Positions 7,649-16,742 of a DNA stretch of 64,000 nucleotides are shown piece by piece. Positions within the stretch are counted from its first letter, which is position 1; each line of letters opens with the position of its first letter. Location: NCBI RefSeq assembly GCF_947502995.1, contig NZ_CANNBW010000006.1, positions 62,001 through 126,000 on the forward strand, written 5' to 3'. The translations under genes and the position numbers were made by a program. The notes beneath the pieces were generated by a model, which was not told where the DNA came from, made no database searches, and saw only the letters and a program-made list of their open reading frames with translations. This stretch comes from an uncultured Tenacibaculum sp. Its GTDB lineage: Bacteria > Bacteroidota > Bacteroidia > Flavobacteriales > Flavobacteriaceae.

Positions 7649-9964
7649 ATGAGGGTAATTATCTTATGTGCTTTGTTACTTAATATTTGCGTTTTTAGTC
7701 AAGTAACAGTAAAAGGAAAAGTAGTAGACAAGAAAACGAAACAACCGTTAGAGTTCGCAACAATTATTGTTATGAAATCAAAATCGGAAAAATTTATAAC
7801 TGGAACTTCAGCTGATGAGAAAGGAGAATTTTCTGTAGAAGTGAAACCTGATATATATGATATTAAAATAGATTTTGTTGGGTTTAAACCAATAACTATA
7901 AAATTTAAAAAGATTGAAAAAGTTGAAGATTTAGGAGTATTGTTTTTAGAAGAAAATAGTACGCAGTTAGAAGAGGTAGAAATTAGAACAGAACGATCTA
8001 CAACAGAATATAAATTAGATAAACGAATATTTAATGTTGGAAAAGATTTAATAGCAAAAGGAGGAAACGCTAAAGATATTTTAAATAATGTTCCGTCTGT
8101 GAATGTTGATTTAGATGGAGCGGTTAGTTTACGTGGAAACGCAAATGTTCGTATTTTAATTAATGGAAAACCTTCTGTGTTAACTTCTAACAACGGATTG
8201 GAACAATTACCAGCTTCTACAATAGAGAGAGTAGAAGTAATTACGAATCCGTCTGCTCGTTATGATGCCGAAGGAACGGCTGGAATTTTAAACATTATTT
8301 TAAAGAAAAATAAGATAGGAGGTTTTAGTAGTTCTTTACAATTAACAACAGGAGAACCTGCAAATCATGGAATAAATTATAATGTAAATTATAAGAAAGA
8401 AACATTTAATGTTTTTGCAAATGCGAGATATAACTTACAAGAGTTTGAATATGAAGGATCAATTTTTCGAGAGAATTTCGATGTAAACGGACCAACATCA
8501 TTCTTAGATTTAGAAAGAAATACCTTGTTTAGAAGAAATGTATTCAATTTGTATGTGGGAAGTGATATTTATTTCAATAAACAAAACACAACTACATTTA
8601 GCTATTTTCTAAGAAGTAATGTCAGTAAACGTTTTGTAGATTTTAAGTTCGATTTTTTTGATTCAGATAAGAATTTACAAAACTCAATTTTAAATAGAGA
8701 AAACTATAGAGAACCTCAAAATTTTAGTAGAATTGAATTTAATCATGTGAAAAAGTTTGCTAAAAAAGGACAGCAACTTACTATCGATGTTCAATACGAT
8801 TTTTGGGATGATGATGAGAATGAATTTGTTGAAGAAGATATTAATGGTAATTCACCAAACATATTACAGAGTAGAGATATAGAAAGTAGTAAAGATCTAT
8901 TGTTTCAAGCTGATTTTAAATTGCCTTTACAACCAAAAACACATTTAGAATTAGGAATTAAAGGTGAAATAAGAGATATTGATAGCGATTATAAGGTTTG
9001 GGATAATGGTGTTTTGATTGACAGTTTGGATAACCTTTTAAAGTATAAAGAACGAATTTATGCTGCTTATGTTCAATATGGAAATAGAAAAAATAAACTT
9101 CAATATTTATTAGGTATACGAGGAGAATACACAAATACTTCTAGTACAGATAGGAAGAATGTTTTTGAAACAGATAAACGTTATTCTAATTTATTTCCAA
9201 CGGTTCACCTGACTTATAATTTTAATGAAAGAACAAATCTTCAATTAAGTTACAGTAAAAGAATTAGAAGACCTCGTTTTTGGCAATTGAATCCTTTCGG
9301 CGGAATTGCAGATCGAAGAAATATTCGTGTGGGAAATCCAGATTTAAATCCAATGTTTACAGATGCTTTCGATGTCGGTTTTCTAAAGAAATGGAAAGGT
9401 TTTACGATCAATCCGTTTGTGTATTATCAATATACAACGCAGTTATTCGAAACTTTAGTGAGTGCTAATAGCGATGGAGCAATTATCAGTAAACAAATTA
9501 ATTCTGGAACAGAGCACAGAGTAGGAGCTGAGTTAGGAATTCAATATGCGGCTTTTTCTTGGTGGCGATTAATGGGAGAAATCAATTATTTCAGCTTTCA
9601 ACAGCAAGGTTTATTCGATGTAAATGATAATGCGTGGACAGCTAAGTTGAATTCAAGAATGAAATTACCTGCGGTTACAATTCAAACCAATTTAAATTAT
9701 CAAGGAGAACGTGCTTCTGGTCAAATTATAACTGAACCGATTTTTGTTGCTGATTTAGGTTTAAGTAAAGACTTTTGGAACGATAAAATTTCGGTGACTG
9801 CGAATATTCAAAATATTTTTAATTCTAGAGTACAAACGCAAACCATTTCTGGCGCTGATTACACTATTTTAAATGAAAGAGCTTTACTCGGACCTCAATT
9901 TAGACTTAATGTTACGTATCGTTTCAACAGAAATAAAAAAGATAGAGATCGTTTACCTAATTAA
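7649..9964 (+). CDS. TonB-dependent-type outer membrane receptor
   Basis: 771 residues with a signal peptide (about 1-18). Residues 19-100 are a CarboxypepD_reg-like domain (VKGKVVDKKTKQPLEFATI). Residues 120-220 are a plug domain (SVNVDLDGAVSLRGNANVRI, RVEVITNPSARYDAEG). The rest is an OMP_b-brl_3-type barrel with YSKRIRRPRFWQLNPF and GNPDLNPMFTDAFDVG, ending in alternating aromatic residues. This architecture takes up or exports unknown ligands; no SusD partner is present, so a glycan-uptake locus is not supported. It is divergent from the LytTR two-component genes. Confidence 0.9.
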   Translation: MRVIILCALLLNICVFSQVTVKGKVVDKKTKQPLEFATIIVMKSKSEKFITGTSADEKGEFSVEVKPDIYDIKIDFVGFKPITIKFKKIEKVEDLGVLFLEENSTQLEEVEIRTERSTTEYKLDKRIFNVGKDLIAKGGNAKDILNNVPSVNVDLDGAVSLRGNANVRILINGKPSVLTSNNGLEQLPASTIERVEVITNPSARYDAEGTAGILNIILKKNKIGGFSSSLQLTTGEPANHGINYNVNYKKETFNVFANARYNLQEFEYEGSIFRENFDVNGPTSFLDLERNTLFRRNVFNLYVGSDIYFNKQNTTTFSYFLRSNVSKRFVDFKFDFFDSDKNLQNSILNRENYREPQNFSRIEFNHVKKFAKKGQQLTIDVQYDFWDDDENEFVEEDINGNSPNILQSRDIESSKDLLFQADFKLPLQPKTHLELGIKGEIRDIDSDYKVWDNGVLIDSLDNLLKYKERIYAAYVQYGNRKNKLQYLLGIRGEYTNTSSTDRKNVFETDKRYSNLFPTVHLTYNFNERTNLQLSYSKRIRRPRFWQLNPFGGIADRRNIRVGNPDLNPMFTDAFDVGFLKKWKGFTINPFVYYQYTTQLFETLVSANSDGAIISKQINSGTEHRVGAELGIQYAAFSWWRLMGEINYFSFQQQGLFDVNDNAWTAKLNSRMKLPAVTIQTNLNYQGERASGQIITEPIFVADLGLSKDFWNDKISVTANIQNIFNSRVQTQTISGADYTILNERALLGPQFRLNVTYRFNRNKKDRDRLPN

Positions 9965-9972
9965 TTCAAACA

Positions 9973-9989
9973 TATTTTTGTTAAATTTG
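9973..9989 (+). promoter_or_regulatory. Two overlapping-range TANNTTTG boxes
   Basis: TATTTTTG at 9973-9980 and TAAATTTG at 9982-9989 both match the -7 consensus, about 110 nt before the radical SAM start. Which one is used cannot be told from the sequence. Confidence 0.4.
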
Positions 9990-10096
9990 TAATATTAAAG
10001 AATGGTTTCGGTTTCTTGTCGAGGTTGTATTGAGGAGTTTTTACATCTTTTTCTCAATAAAGATCATTCCATGTGAATTTAATTAAAGTAATTTTT

Positions 10097-11160
10097 ATGG
10101 ATTATATCAAAGGAAGAGGTGCGCAACATAATACTCATAATAAGTTTTTACAACATAGTCACGAGGTTTTAGATGACTTCTTAAATTATTGTGCTGCTGA
10201 AAATGAAGATGCAGACCAGAACAAAACTACATATTTAGAGATTTTTCCAAAAACCATTGTGAATAAAGTAACAAGTCCAGATATCGGAGCTTCATTTTCA
10301 ATGAATCCTTATCAAGGTTGTGAACATGGTTGTATCTATTGTTATGCAAGAAATTCTCATGAATACTGGGGTATTCAGCTGGATTAGATTTTGAAAGAAA
10401 GATTTTATACAAAAAGAATGCAGCAGAGTTACTTGAGAAAAAATTAAGAGGAAGAAATTGGGAAGCGATTCCGATTATGCTTTCTGGAAATACAGATTGT
10501 TATCAGCCAATTGAGAAAAAACTAGAAATTACAAGAGAAATATTAAAAGTGTTATTAAAGTTAAAACATCCGGTAGGTATAATTACGAAGAATGCTTTAA
10601 TACTTCGAGATTTAGATATTTTAAAAGAATTAGCTTTTTTGAATTTATTAAAAGTGAATATTTCGATCACGTCTTTATCTGAACAAACGAGACGTATTTT
10701 AGAGCCTAGAACCACAACAATTAAAAAACGATTAGATACAGTTAAAATATTGTCTGAGAATAATATTCCTGTTAATGTTATGATGGCGCCAATTATTCCT
10801 GCAATTAATAATCATGAAATTTTACCATTGGTAAAAAAAGTAAGTGACTTAGGGGCGAAATCAGTTGCTTATACTGTAGTGAGATTAAACGGAGCAATTG
10901 GTGAGATTTTTAAAAAATGGGTTGAAAAAACGTATCCAGACAGAGCAGAGAAAATATTACATCAAATAGAAGATTGTCATAACGGAACTTTAAATGAATC
11001 GCGTTACAGAGTGCGAATGAAAGGTGAAGGGAAGTTTGCAGAACAAATAGCAATGCAGTTTAAATTGGCAAGAAAATTATACTTGAAAGATAAAACTATA
11101 CCAGAATTTGATTGTACAATTTTTGATAAGTTTCAATCGAATCAAATGTCGTTGTTTTAA
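10097..11160 (+). pseudogene. PA0069-family radical SAM protein, interrupted by a 1-base frameshift
   Basis: Two adjacent reading frames together encode one 354-residue protein of the PA0069/SplB-like radical SAM family. Frame one (from the ATG at 10097; an ATG at 10073 would add eight residues) has KGRGAQHNTHNKF and the cluster motif CEHGCIYCYARNSHEYWG, then runs into TAG at 10385. Frame two resumes at 10372 as YSAGLDFERKILYKKNA and continues through LSGNTDCYQPIE to the stop at 11160. The join needs one extra base (expected GGTTAT, present GGTAT). Both halves are otherwise intact and conserved, so this is either a very recent mutation or a sequencing/assembly error. Function of the family is not well defined. 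Confidence 0.85.
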
Positions 11161-11170
11161 TTAATAAAAT

Positions 11171-11203
11171 AAAAAGCCTTCCTAAAATACAGGAAGGCTT
11201 TTT
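11171..11203. terminator. Bidirectional terminator
   Basis: AAAAAGCCTTCCT / AGGAAGGCTTTTT stem with a 7-base loop between convergent genes; T runs are present in both directions. Confidence 0.9.
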
Positions 11204-11221
11204 ACGTATGATGAAAATGGT

Positions 11222-12082
11222 TTACTTAATGTCTAAAAATATTCCTCCTGAAAAAGAAGGGCTTGCGGCAATTATTTTTCCGTCGAAAGCAGAGTCAAAA
11301 CCTAAAGAAACTCCTAGTTTTTTAGTGATATAATACGCAGCTTCAAAGCCGAAACTACTGAATTCGATATTATTTGCGAAAATACTACCATTACTATTTA
11401 CAGCACTTAATGTTCCGTTGTTAAATGATTTTACAACATTTAATCGAGTAATTACCCATAATTTAGAGTCAAGAAAATTAATTCCAGCTTCTAGTCCGGT
11501 TCTAAATTCATCAGAAAAACCTTCAGTTCTATTATTAAACCCTAAATAAGATTTAGCATAAAAAGGTAAATCTCCTAATGTAGAACTGTATCCTAAATGT
11601 GTAGATAAATATTGGTTGAATTCGCCATCTCCATTTTGGTAACTTCCATCACTTCCTCCAGCATCTTCACCAGTGGGTAAACCAAGAATTAATTTTACAG
11701 AAGCTGCCCATTTTCCTTTTTTATAAAATCCGTAGTTAATACCTAGATCTACATCTCCAAAAGAAGTTACAGATTCTCCTGGTTGTATAGTTCCTCCATT
11801 AGTTCCAGAAATTTGATTGTTCTGAGAAGAAACAGCAACAAAAGGAACGTAAGCTAGAATATCTATTTTATCAGTAATACCATATTCGGCATAAATGTTT
11901 GTATTAAATTGTGTTCTTGTTGCGTTAGGATCAATTGCTCCAGTATCTGTGTAATGTTGATCGTATTGTAAATACCAAGCAGATAATTTATAATAACCAT
12001 TTCCTTTTCCTTTACTCCATTGAGCGTGAATTGTATTTCCTAAAGAAAAAGTAATAACGAATAGTAAAATATATTTTTTCAT
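11222..12082 (-). CDS. Outer-membrane beta-barrel protein (Phenol_MetA_deg-like)
   Basis: 286 residues with a signal peptide ending IHAQ. The mature chain is a series of amphipathic strands (YYKLSAWYLQYDQHY, KIDILAYVPFVAV, DVDLGINYGFYKKGKW, LILGLPTGED) typical of the Phenol_MetA_deg/transporter-like barrel group, and it ends in a hydrophobic strand (GIFLDIK). It lies 23 bp after the DM13 lipoprotein gene and is presumably co-transcribed with it. Substrate unknown. The barrel protein at 33802-34566 has a similar build. Confidence 0.75.
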   Translation of the reverse strand: MKKYILLFVITFSLGNTIHAQWSKGKGNGYYKLSAWYLQYDQHYTDTGAIDPNATRTQFNTNIYAEYGITDKIDILAYVPFVAVSSQNNQISGTNGGTIQPGESVTSFGDVDLGINYGFYKKGKWAASVKLILGLPTGEDAGGSDGSYQNGDGEFNQYLSTHLGYSSTLGDLPFYAKSYLGFNNRTEGFSDEFRTGLEAGINFLDSKLWVITRLNVVKSFNNGTLSAVNSNGSIFANNIEFSSFGFEAAYYITKKLGVSLGFDSAFDGKIIAASPSFSGGIFLDIK

Positions 12083-12105
12083 TGTTTTTGTTTCTTGTTA
12101 AATGA

Positions 12106-12792
12106 TTATTGAATTTCAGCTTCTCCTACTTTTACACTAAAAGGTTTACACCAGTATAGAATATGAGAAAAATCGTTTATACCAGTGTCTTCTATGATGT
12201 ATGTATGTGCGCCATTGAATACTCTAACTGCTTGAATTTCTTTCGCATTATTTACAGTATTCGGATTGTTTGTTAGGTAAATATATAATCCTGGTAAGCT
12301 AGATGAAGCTCTATAATTATCATTTATAACAAGTTCTAAATTATTTGTATTAGGTATTTCACGTAGTGTAAAAGTTCCTTCTAATACATAACTACTAGTA
12401 GTTCTTATGGTTCCTGTTTTTTCTTGAGTAGTGTTATTGTCCACCTGATCCATAGTTACAGTAACTACTATTTCATCGGTAATTGTTTCACCTTCTTCAG
12501 AAACAATAGAGGCCATAATAGTTGCTTGTCCTTGAGCTACAGCTGTAACTAATCCAGAGTTAGAAACTGTTGCAATCATTTCATTTGAGCTCGACCAAGT
12601 AATATTTGTTGTGACAGTTTTACCAACATTATCTGTGTATTTTGTTGTTAATTGAAAAGTGTCGTTTAACGTAATTTCAGTAATTGGATTTGTAATGCTA
12701 AAAGATGCATCAACTCGATCGTTAATAATATCGTCTTGTACACAGCTTTGTAATAAAAAGATAGATAGGAGTAAAATGGACAGTTGTTTCAT
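12106..12792 (-). CDS. Lipoprotein with BIG2 and DM13 domains
   Basis: 228 residues. Lipoprotein signal with lipobox LLQSC (Cys17). A bacterial Ig-like BIG2 domain follows (about 30-110: ITWSSSNEMIATVSNSGLV, then AVAQGQATI). The C-terminal about 100 residues match DM13: EGTFTLREIPN, LPGLYIYLTNNP, and the hallmark ILYWCKPFSVKVGEAEI, with the conserved Trp-Cys-Lys. DM13 domains have been proposed to take part in electron transfer; here it is held at the cell surface or periplasm. It is first in an operon with the barrel protein and divergent from an AraC-type regulator. Confidence 0.82.
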   Translation of the reverse strand: MKQLSILLLSIFLLQSCVQDDIINDRVDASFSITNPITEITLNDTFQLTTKYTDNVGKTVTTNITWSSSNEMIATVSNSGLVTAVAQGQATIMASIVSEEGETITDEIVVTVTMDQVDNNTTQEKTGTIRTTSSYVLEGTFTLREIPNTNNLELVINDNYRASSSLPGLYIYLTNNPNTVNNAKEIQAVRVFNGAHTYIIEDTGINDFSHILYWCKPFSVKVGEAEIQ

Positions 12793-12952
12793 TATTTCAT
12801 ATTTAATATTGAGCTATTTGTCGATAGAAATATGAAAGATTTACAAAGAATTAAAAATTAAATTTGAAGTAATGTGAAAAATAAAGCCGTTATAGTAGAT
12901 ATAAATAGTTAGAATCATTTTTTATTTTAGTTGAAAATTTTGTTAGAAGATT

Positions 12953-13999
12953 ATGTTTGATAACCAAGTGTTGTTTTTTATTTGTGGCTTAGGAGTATTT
13001 AATGGTTTTCTTGTCGCATTTTATTTCCTTTTTTTTAATCGAGAAAAAAGAACACAGAATCTATTATTTGGTTTATTAGTTCAGTTTCTTAGTATGAGAA
13101 TTGGTAAATCTTTATACGTGATTTTTACACCAAGAGAAGAACGAAATATTACCTTAATACAAATCGGTTTGTCGGCTTGTTTTTTAATTGGAGTGAGCCT
13201 TTTTTACTACACAAAATCATCATTAGAAAATAGAAAAGAGTTTCCCTTAAAGTGGAAATTGAACTTCGTTTTTTTAGCTTCAGTAATTATTATTTTAGGG
13301 TTCAATTACCCTTACGAAAATGCTCAAAAATTATGGAGTATGTACATTGTGTATTTCATTTATGCTGTCTGGGGGATTTATGTGTTAGCAACAGGTTTTA
13401 TTCTAAAAGATACATTTAAAAAGTTATTAAATAAATCTGAAAATTGTACCACTTCCGAACTTTGGTTAATCTGGGTTTATGTAGCTAATCTATTAATTTT
13501 TGTAGCGTACTTAATAGGAATGTTTTATTTATATCTAATTGGTACAATTACATTTTCAATTGTTTTTTATGTATTACTGATTTTCTTCTTATCAAAGAAA
13601 AATAGAGAAGAAATTTTTAAAGATATTCCAGAGAAATATGCATCAAAAAAAATTATAGAGACAGAAGCAAAAGGTTTGTTAGAAAAGTTAAATGAACTAA
13701 TTATTGCTCAAGATTTATATAAAGATACTAATGTGAAAATCTCAGATGTGGCAAAAGGAATCAATATTACACCGCATAAATTATCGCAATTATTAAATGA
13801 TAACTTAGGAAAAAGCTTTGCGGCTTACATGAATGAGTATAGAATTGAAGAAGCTAAAAAATTACTACAAGAACGAACAGAATTAACACTTGAAGCAATA
13901 GGTTTTGAAGCTGGATTTTCTTCTAAATCAAATTTTTACGCGACCTTTAAAAAAGTAGTCGGATTAACTCCATTACAATTCCAAAAACAGTTTTTATAG
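12953..13999 (+). CDS. Membrane-bound AraC-family transcriptional regulator
   Basis: 348 residues. The N-terminal 220 residues form about seven hydrophobic segments (starting VLFFICGLGVFNGFLVAFYF). After a cytoplasmic linker, residues about 245-348 are an AraC HTH_18 domain with VKISDVAKGINITPHKLSQLLND and the second helix pair IGFEAGFSSKSNFYATFKK, then GLTPLQFQKQF. The layout suggests a signal sensed in the membrane and passed directly to DNA. Its divergent neighbour is the DM13/barrel operon; downstream is an NTF2-like/DUF5916 pair. Either could be its target. Confidence 0.9.
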   Translation: MFDNQVLFFICGLGVFNGFLVAFYFLFFNREKRTQNLLFGLLVQFLSMRIGKSLYVIFTPREERNITLIQIGLSACFLIGVSLFYYTKSSLENRKEFPLKWKLNFVFLASVIIILGFNYPYENAQKLWSMYIVYFIYAVWGIYVLATGFILKDTFKKLLNKSENCTTSELWLIWVYVANLLIFVAYLIGMFYLYLIGTITFSIVFYVLLIFFLSKKNREEIFKDIPEKYASKKIIETEAKGLLEKLNELIIAQDLYKDTNVKISDVAKGINITPHKLSQLLNDNLGKSFAAYMNEYRIEEAKKLLQERTELTLEAIGFEAGFSSKSNFYATFKKVVGLTPLQFQKQFL

Positions 14000-14092
14000 T
14001 CTAGTTTTATAATTCTGGACACCTGAATTATAAAAAATCATCTTATTAAAAAAGTCTTTCAAGAGTTTTGAATCAAATTTAAATTCAAAATT

Positions 14093-14518
14093 ATGAAACG
14101 AACTTTATTAGTATGTGCATTTATTTTATCTCAAGTTTTATTAGGTCAATCAGAGTTTGGTAATCTAGAAAAAACACTTCAAAATTATATCAAAGGAAGC
14201 TCGTATAACGAATTAGATATTTTAAAAAGTGCTTTTGCTGAAAATGCAACTTTATACTTAACAACAAGAGACGGATTTAAAAGATTTACTCCAGAAGAAT
14301 ATGCTGGTTTTTTCAAGAATCGTAAGAAGGGAGAATTTAACGGTCGTGTAGGTAAAGTATTATCAATTGATATTATAAAAGATATCGCTTTTGCAAAGGT
14401 TGAAATTGCAGGACCAGATAGAAAATGGGTTTACATAGATTTATTCTTGTTGAAAAAAGTTAACGAGAACTGGCAAATTATTAGTAAAACGGCTACAAAA
14501 GTAAACGACAGTAAGTAG
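14093..14518 (+). CDS. Secreted NTF2-like protein (Lumazine_bd_2 type)
   Basis: 141 residues with a signal peptide (1-18, ending LLGQ). The mature part has the NTF2-like cone fold pattern of putative lumazine-binding proteins: YIKGSSYNELDILKSAFAENATLY, a central EEYAGFF, IDIIKDIAFAKVEI and the closing VNENWQIISKTA. Proteins of this fold bind small hydrophobic ligands or act as small enzymes; no active-site residues can be named. Only one base separates its stop from the next start, so the two genes are translationally linked. Confidence 0.75.
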   Translation: MKRTLLVCAFILSQVLLGQSEFGNLEKTLQNYIKGSSYNELDILKSAFAENATLYLTTRDGFKRFTPEEYAGFFKNRKKGEFNGRVGKVLSIDIIKDIAFAKVEIAGPDRKWVYIDLFLLKKVNENWQIISKTATKVNDSK

Positions 14519-14519
14519 T

Positions 14520-16673
14520 ATGAAAATAATTAAAGTTGTTGTTCTTTTTCTTGTCTGTCTAGTTGGTTATGCTCAAAATTCGTCAATTCCATTTAAAGCT
14601 GTTGCTATTGAGATAGATGGAAAGTTGAATGAAGAGGTTTGGAAAACAATTCCAACGCATACAAACTTTCATAATCTTTTACCAACAGATGAAGGTTTAG
14701 CTAAGAATCAAACAGAAGTTAAAATATATCACGATGGAGAGTTTCTATATATAGGAGCTGTATATCACGATACAACTTCTAAACAACAAGTAAGTTCTTT
14801 AAAAAGAGATGTTTCTATAGGTATAAGTGATGCTTTTGTAATGGTTTTAGATACACAACATCAACAACAAAACGGAAATTTATTTGCTGTTAATACTTAC
14901 GGTACACAAGTAGATGCTTTGGTTGAGCGAAATGAAACGGGCTATGGTTTAAATTTTAGTTGGAATGCAGTTTGGAGAACCAAAACATCGGTTATTCGAA
15001 ATGACAAAGTTTATGAAATTGCTATTCCTTTTAAAGCCCTAAATTTTGATAAAGAGAATACGATATTTGGAGTTCAATTTTATGTAAGAGATATAAAAAA
15101 TAACTCATGGACGATACTTACTGATTTAAGTAGAAATTATCCAACATTTGATTTGCGTTTCACAGAAGCCTTTACTTTGGAAAAAGTGCCCGAAACGATT
15201 CGTTCTCGATTTGCAGTTTCTCCTTCTGTAACTGTGAATTATCAAAATGTTGATAGTGATGAAGAAACTATGTTTAGGCCGAGTTTAGATGTGCAATATA
15301 ATGTATCTTCTTCTTTAAAGTTAGATGCTACAATCAATCCAGATTTTTCTCAGATCGATGTAGATCAGCAAGTGACTAATCTATCTCGTTTTTCAGTTTT
15401 TTTTCCAGAACGAAGAAACTTCTTTTTAGAGAATGCAGATTTATTTTCAAACCTGGGAACATCAGATGTGAATCCGTTTTATTCTAGAAAAATAGGAGCT
15501 GAGAATGAAATTCAATTCGGATTAAAACTATCTGGAAATATAGCTCAAAAAACTAGAGTAGGAGTAATGAACGTTCAAACAGATAAGAATGAAAATATTA
15601 ATGCTCAAAATTACACAGTTTTAGTTGGAGAACAGCAAATGTTAAAGCAATTATCTGCGACAGCTTTTCTTATAAATAGGCAAGAAACTGCTGGATTTAA
15701 TTTTGTTGATGATTACAATCGCGTAACAGGAGTTAATTTGAATTTCAAATCGGATAATAAAAAATGGATTGGATTAGCGAATATGGCAATGAGTTTCAAT
15801 GATGATATTTCAGGAGAAAACAAATTTTTTAATGTCGGAATTGATTATAACGACAGAGGGTTACAAGGAGGTTTTTCTATAAAAAATGTTCAAGATAATT
15901 ATCTAACTGATGTAGGTTTTACACCAAGATTGTTTACTTACGATGCTATAAATGATTTGCTAGTTAGAGAAGGTTATTATCAAACTTCAAGTAGCTTACA
16001 ATACACTAAGTTTTATGATGAATCTAAAAACTTGAACTCTATTCGATATGTGAATTATGTTAATGATACTTATTTTGATATAGATGGAAGTTTAAATCAA
16101 ATGAGTCATTTTTTGAATTCTGCTGTATTTTTTAAAGATTTTTCAGCAGTATACTATGTGCTAAATTATGATGATATTGATCTGAAATATGGTTTTGATA
16201 TTCTGGGGAACGGTAATGCAATCTCGCCTGATAATTATCAAAACTGGAATGTAAAAGTTGGATATAATTCTGCAAATAATCAACAATTTCGTTATCGAGT
16301 AAATATTCAAAAAGGAAAGTTTTATGGAGGAGATAAAGTTTCAGGAGGAGTATATCTGAATTATCAATTATTGCCTTTTGCAAACTTAGAATTATCACAT
16401 GATGTAAATTCTATTGATTTGCATGAATTAGGAAAAGAAGTATTTCATTTGAATCGATTCACAGGTCAGATTTTTTTCAATAATCGTTTGAATTGGACGA
16501 CTTATGTTCAATACAATAATCAACAAAATAACTTTAATGTGAATAGTAGATTACAATGGGAATACAAACCATTAAGTTATGTTTATCTGGTGGTCACCGA
16601 TAACTTCGATGATAATTTTAATCGAACGAATTGGGGAGTTGCTTTTAAAATGAATTACCGATTTGATTTTTAA
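14520..16673 (+). CDS. DUF5916 / CBM9-like outer-membrane protein
   Basis: 717 residues with a signal peptide ending GYAQ. An N-terminal CBM9-like sandwich (about 25-200: IEIDGKLNEEVWKTIPTHTNF, FLYIGAVYHD) precedes a DUF5916 beta-barrel (SQIDVDQQVTNLSRFSVFFPERRNFFLENADLF is the family hallmark; quoted in parts, near residues 277-310). The C-terminus ends in the barrel strand MNYRFDF. Family members are common in Bacteroidota surface proteomes; substrate and enzymatic role are not established. It follows the NTF2-like gene by one base. Confidence 0.85.
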   Translation: MKIIKVVVLFLVCLVGYAQNSSIPFKAVAIEIDGKLNEEVWKTIPTHTNFHNLLPTDEGLAKNQTEVKIYHDGEFLYIGAVYHDTTSKQQVSSLKRDVSIGISDAFVMVLDTQHQQQNGNLFAVNTYGTQVDALVERNETGYGLNFSWNAVWRTKTSVIRNDKVYEIAIPFKALNFDKENTIFGVQFYVRDIKNNSWTILTDLSRNYPTFDLRFTEAFTLEKVPETIRSRFAVSPSVTVNYQNVDSDEETMFRPSLDVQYNVSSSLKLDATINPDFSQIDVDQQVTNLSRFSVFFPERRNFFLENADLFSNLGTSDVNPFYSRKIGAENEIQFGLKLSGNIAQKTRVGVMNVQTDKNENINAQNYTVLVGEQQMLKQLSATAFLINRQETAGFNFVDDYNRVTGVNLNFKSDNKKWIGLANMAMSFNDDISGENKFFNVGIDYNDRGLQGGFSIKNVQDNYLTDVGFTPRLFTYDAINDLLVREGYYQTSSSLQYTKFYDESKNLNSIRYVNYVNDTYFDIDGSLNQMSHFLNSAVFFKDFSAVYYVLNYDDIDLKYGFDILGNGNAISPDNYQNWNVKVGYNSANNQQFRYRVNIQKGKFYGGDKVSGGVYLNYQLLPFANLELSHDVNSIDLHELGKEVFHLNRFTGQIFFNNRLNWTTYVQYNNQQNNFNVNSRLQWEYKPLSYVYLVVTDNFDDNFNRTNWGVAFKMNYRFDF

Positions 16674-16690
16674 TTAATATTAGGAACAAA

Positions 16691-16721
16691 AAAACTCGAA
16701 GAATTTTCTTCGAGTTTTTTT
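16691..16721. terminator. Bidirectional terminator
   Basis: AAAACTCGAAGAA / TTCTTCGAGTTTT stem with a 2-base loop and a T run, between the convergent DUF5916 and pdhC genes. Confidence 0.9.
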
Positions 16722-16742
16722 ATATATGTGTTTAAAAACTAG

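Noticed and set aside
7699..8193. Minus-strand open frame of 164 codons inside the TonB-type receptor gene
   Set aside because: It lies wholly over a well-conserved plug and regulatory-like domain on the other strand and shows no recognisable protein features.
10361..10390. Programmed ribosomal frameshift in the radical SAM gene
   Set aside because: There is no slippery heptamer or downstream structure, and the family is not known to use frameshifting. A mutation or read error is simpler.
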